Assembly (NCBI GenBank): GCA_030669135.1
Contig: DAOVEE010000133.1
Coordinates: forward strand, 1-5,272
Direction of reading: 5' to 3'
Length of the DNA stretch: 5,272 bases
Origin: Candidatus Bathyarchaeota archaeon
GTDB lineage: Archaea; Thermoproteota; Bathyarchaeia; TCS64
In this document: positions 4,348 through 5,272 of the stretch, one piece after another
How positions within the stretch are numbered: the first letter of the stretch is position 1
Layout: every line of letters starts with the position of its first letter
Position numbers and translations under genes: made by a program
The notes under the pieces: generated by a model
Told to the model about the DNA's origin: nothing
What the model saw: only the letters and a program-made list of their open reading frames with translations
Databases searched by the model: none

Positions 4348-5272
4348 ATTAAACGAGAAAGCCAAGGCCAGCCTAGGTAAGTTCACCAGACGCCAGGTAA
4401 TGGAGCTAGATACCTGTGCCCACTGCGCATTGTGTACTGAAAACTGCCCCGCTTATAACGAGTCCAAGGACCCTCTTCACGCACCTGGCGTCAGATCCGC
4501 CATGGCTGTGAAGCTCTACGACAAGAAGTACAACGTCCTGACGAGACTGTTCGGTAAGACCGAGATCACGGAGAAGGATGTGAAGGAGCTCTCGGAGAGC
4601 GCGTACCATTGCACTCTCTGCGGTCGATGCATGGAGTCATGTCCCTTCGGGTTCCAGACCCATGAGCTGTGGAGCAGGATCAGAGAGATCGTCGCTGATC
4701 TAGGGGGGACACCGACCAACGTCGCTAGACTCGGGAAGATGCTTGACGCAAACATGAACCCGTATGGCATGGATCCCGATGAGCGCCTCGACTGGGTGGA
4801 CTACGCTGGCATGGACGAGATCCCCGAGAAGGAACAGGCTGAGGTAGCGTACTTTGTCGGGTGCACTACAGCTTTCAAGGGAGTCAACCATGAAGTCGCT
4901 TTCAGCATCGCCTCGATCCTCAATGAGGTAAACGAGGACTGGACGGTTCTCGGCGAGGACGAGTGGTGCTGCGGAAGCCCAAGCCTCCTCTCTGGAGACG
5001 AGCATACGGCGAAGGAGTACGCGTTGCATAACGTCGAGGCTCTGGAGTCCAGGGGGGTCAAGAAGGTAATCACCGGATGCGCCGGCTGCTACAGGGTCTT
5101 CAGGTTCGAGTACCCCAAGCTACTGGGAAGGGAACCAAAGTTTGAAATCCTTCACGCGGTGGAGTACCTGAGAGACGTGCTGGTCTCCGGGAGACTTAAA
5201 GTGGAGTCCATGGTTGAGAAGGTCATCTACCACGACCCATGTGAGTTATCAAGGCTCAGTGGCGTGATTGAG
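4337..5272 (+). CDS. isp2: Isp2: HdrD-like iron-sulfur protein with CCG domain (partial)
   Basis: The first 312 residues are present and the reading frame is open at the right edge. Two classical 4Fe-4S motifs come first: C27-x2-C30-x2-C33-x3-C37-P and C92-x2-C95-x2-C98-x3-C102-P. Then follows a complete CCG domain: C176 (VGC), C211-C212-G and C248-x2-C251, close to the spacing that binds the noncubane cluster in heterodisulfide reductase HdrB/HdrD. A second CCG domain begins at YHDPCEL (C302) and is cut off; HdrD and Isp2 are about 400 residues or more, so roughly a quarter is missing. There is no signal peptide or membrane helix, so it is cytoplasmic and should dock on Isp1. The TTG start has a strong ribosome binding site and overlaps isp1 by 11 bases, implying coupled translation. 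The family also includes DsrK and HdrD; the hydrogenase context favours Isp2. Confidence 0.88.
   Translation, partial: MTDELNEKAKASLGKFTRRQVMELDTCAHCALCTENCPAYNESKDPLHAPGVRSAMAVKLYDKKYNVLTRLFGKTEITEKDVKELSESAYHCTLCGRCMESCPFGFQTHELWSRIREIVADLGGTPTNVARLGKMLDANMNPYGMDPDERLDWVDYAGMDEIPEKEQAEVAYFVGCTTAFKGVNHEVAFSIASILNEVNEDWTVLGEDEWCCGSPSLLSGDEHTAKEYALHNVEALESRGVKKVITGCAGCYRVFRFEYPKLLGREPKFEILHAVEYLRDVLVSGRLKVESMVEKVIYHDPCELSRLSGVIE

Noticed and set aside
4406..5073. Several minus-strand frames opposite isp2
   Set aside because: They lie antisense to the conserved 4Fe-4S and CCG motifs and resemble no family; isp2 explains the region.
1..5272. CRISPR array, insertion sequence, tRNA or other RNA gene
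   Set aside because: No regularly spaced long repeats, terminal inverted repeats, transposase motifs or cloverleaf-like sequences were seen; apart from the 194-base leader and the 124-base divergent spacer the window is coding.

Overview
This window carries the structural core of an uptake-type [NiFe] hydrogenase next to the membrane and iron-sulfur partners usually called Isp1 and Isp2. The most likely host is an archaeon, perhaps thermophilic, although a bacterium cannot be excluded. The reasons are very AT-rich intergenic blocks that suit TATA-type promoters, two TTG starts, heavy AGG/AGA use for arginine, no recognisable bacterial -35/-10 promoters, and Isp1/Isp2 partners of the kind known from crenarchaeal group 1 hydrogenases. 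No rRNA, tRNA or other taxonomic marker is present, so this is inference.

Layout from left to right. Bases 1-194 form an AT-rich leader with three evenly spaced AGAATAT repeats, a 20-bp dyad, and a 15-codon mini-ORF that has a strong ribosome binding site. Bases 195-710 (+) encode an M52-family hydrogenase maturation endopeptidase. Five bases after its stop, on the opposite strand, lies the end of the hydrogenase large subunit (2428 to 716, -). The large subunit sits directly downstream of the small subunit (3467 to 2439, -). A 124-bp AT-rich divergent promoter region (3468-3591) separates hynSL from a second operon on the + strand. That operon holds a NarI-like di-heme cytochrome b (isp1, 3592-4347), overlapped by 11 bases by an HdrD-like iron-sulfur protein (isp2, from a TTG at 4337). 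isp2 runs off the right edge at 5272.

Proposed working: the large subunit oxidises H2 at the Ni-Fe site and the three clusters of the small subunit carry the electrons out. Isp2 (two 4Fe-4S clusters plus CCG domains) passes them to Isp1, whose two b hemes would feed a membrane quinone or methanophenazine-like carrier. The peptidase trims the large-subunit C-terminus after nickel insertion.

The most unusual points are: (i) the large subunit ends in DPCLACSIQ, with Gln where nearly all [NiFe] hydrogenases have the His (or Arg) that precedes the processing cut; (ii) the small subunit has no Tat signal but a short, very basic N-terminal extension, suggesting a cytoplasmic enzyme on the same side as Isp2; (iii) a Cys sits at the position of the Pro that makes the medial cluster [3Fe-4S] in standard group 1 enzymes, predicting an all-[4Fe-4S] relay; and (iv) isp1-isp2 are divergent from hynSL, not interleaved with them.
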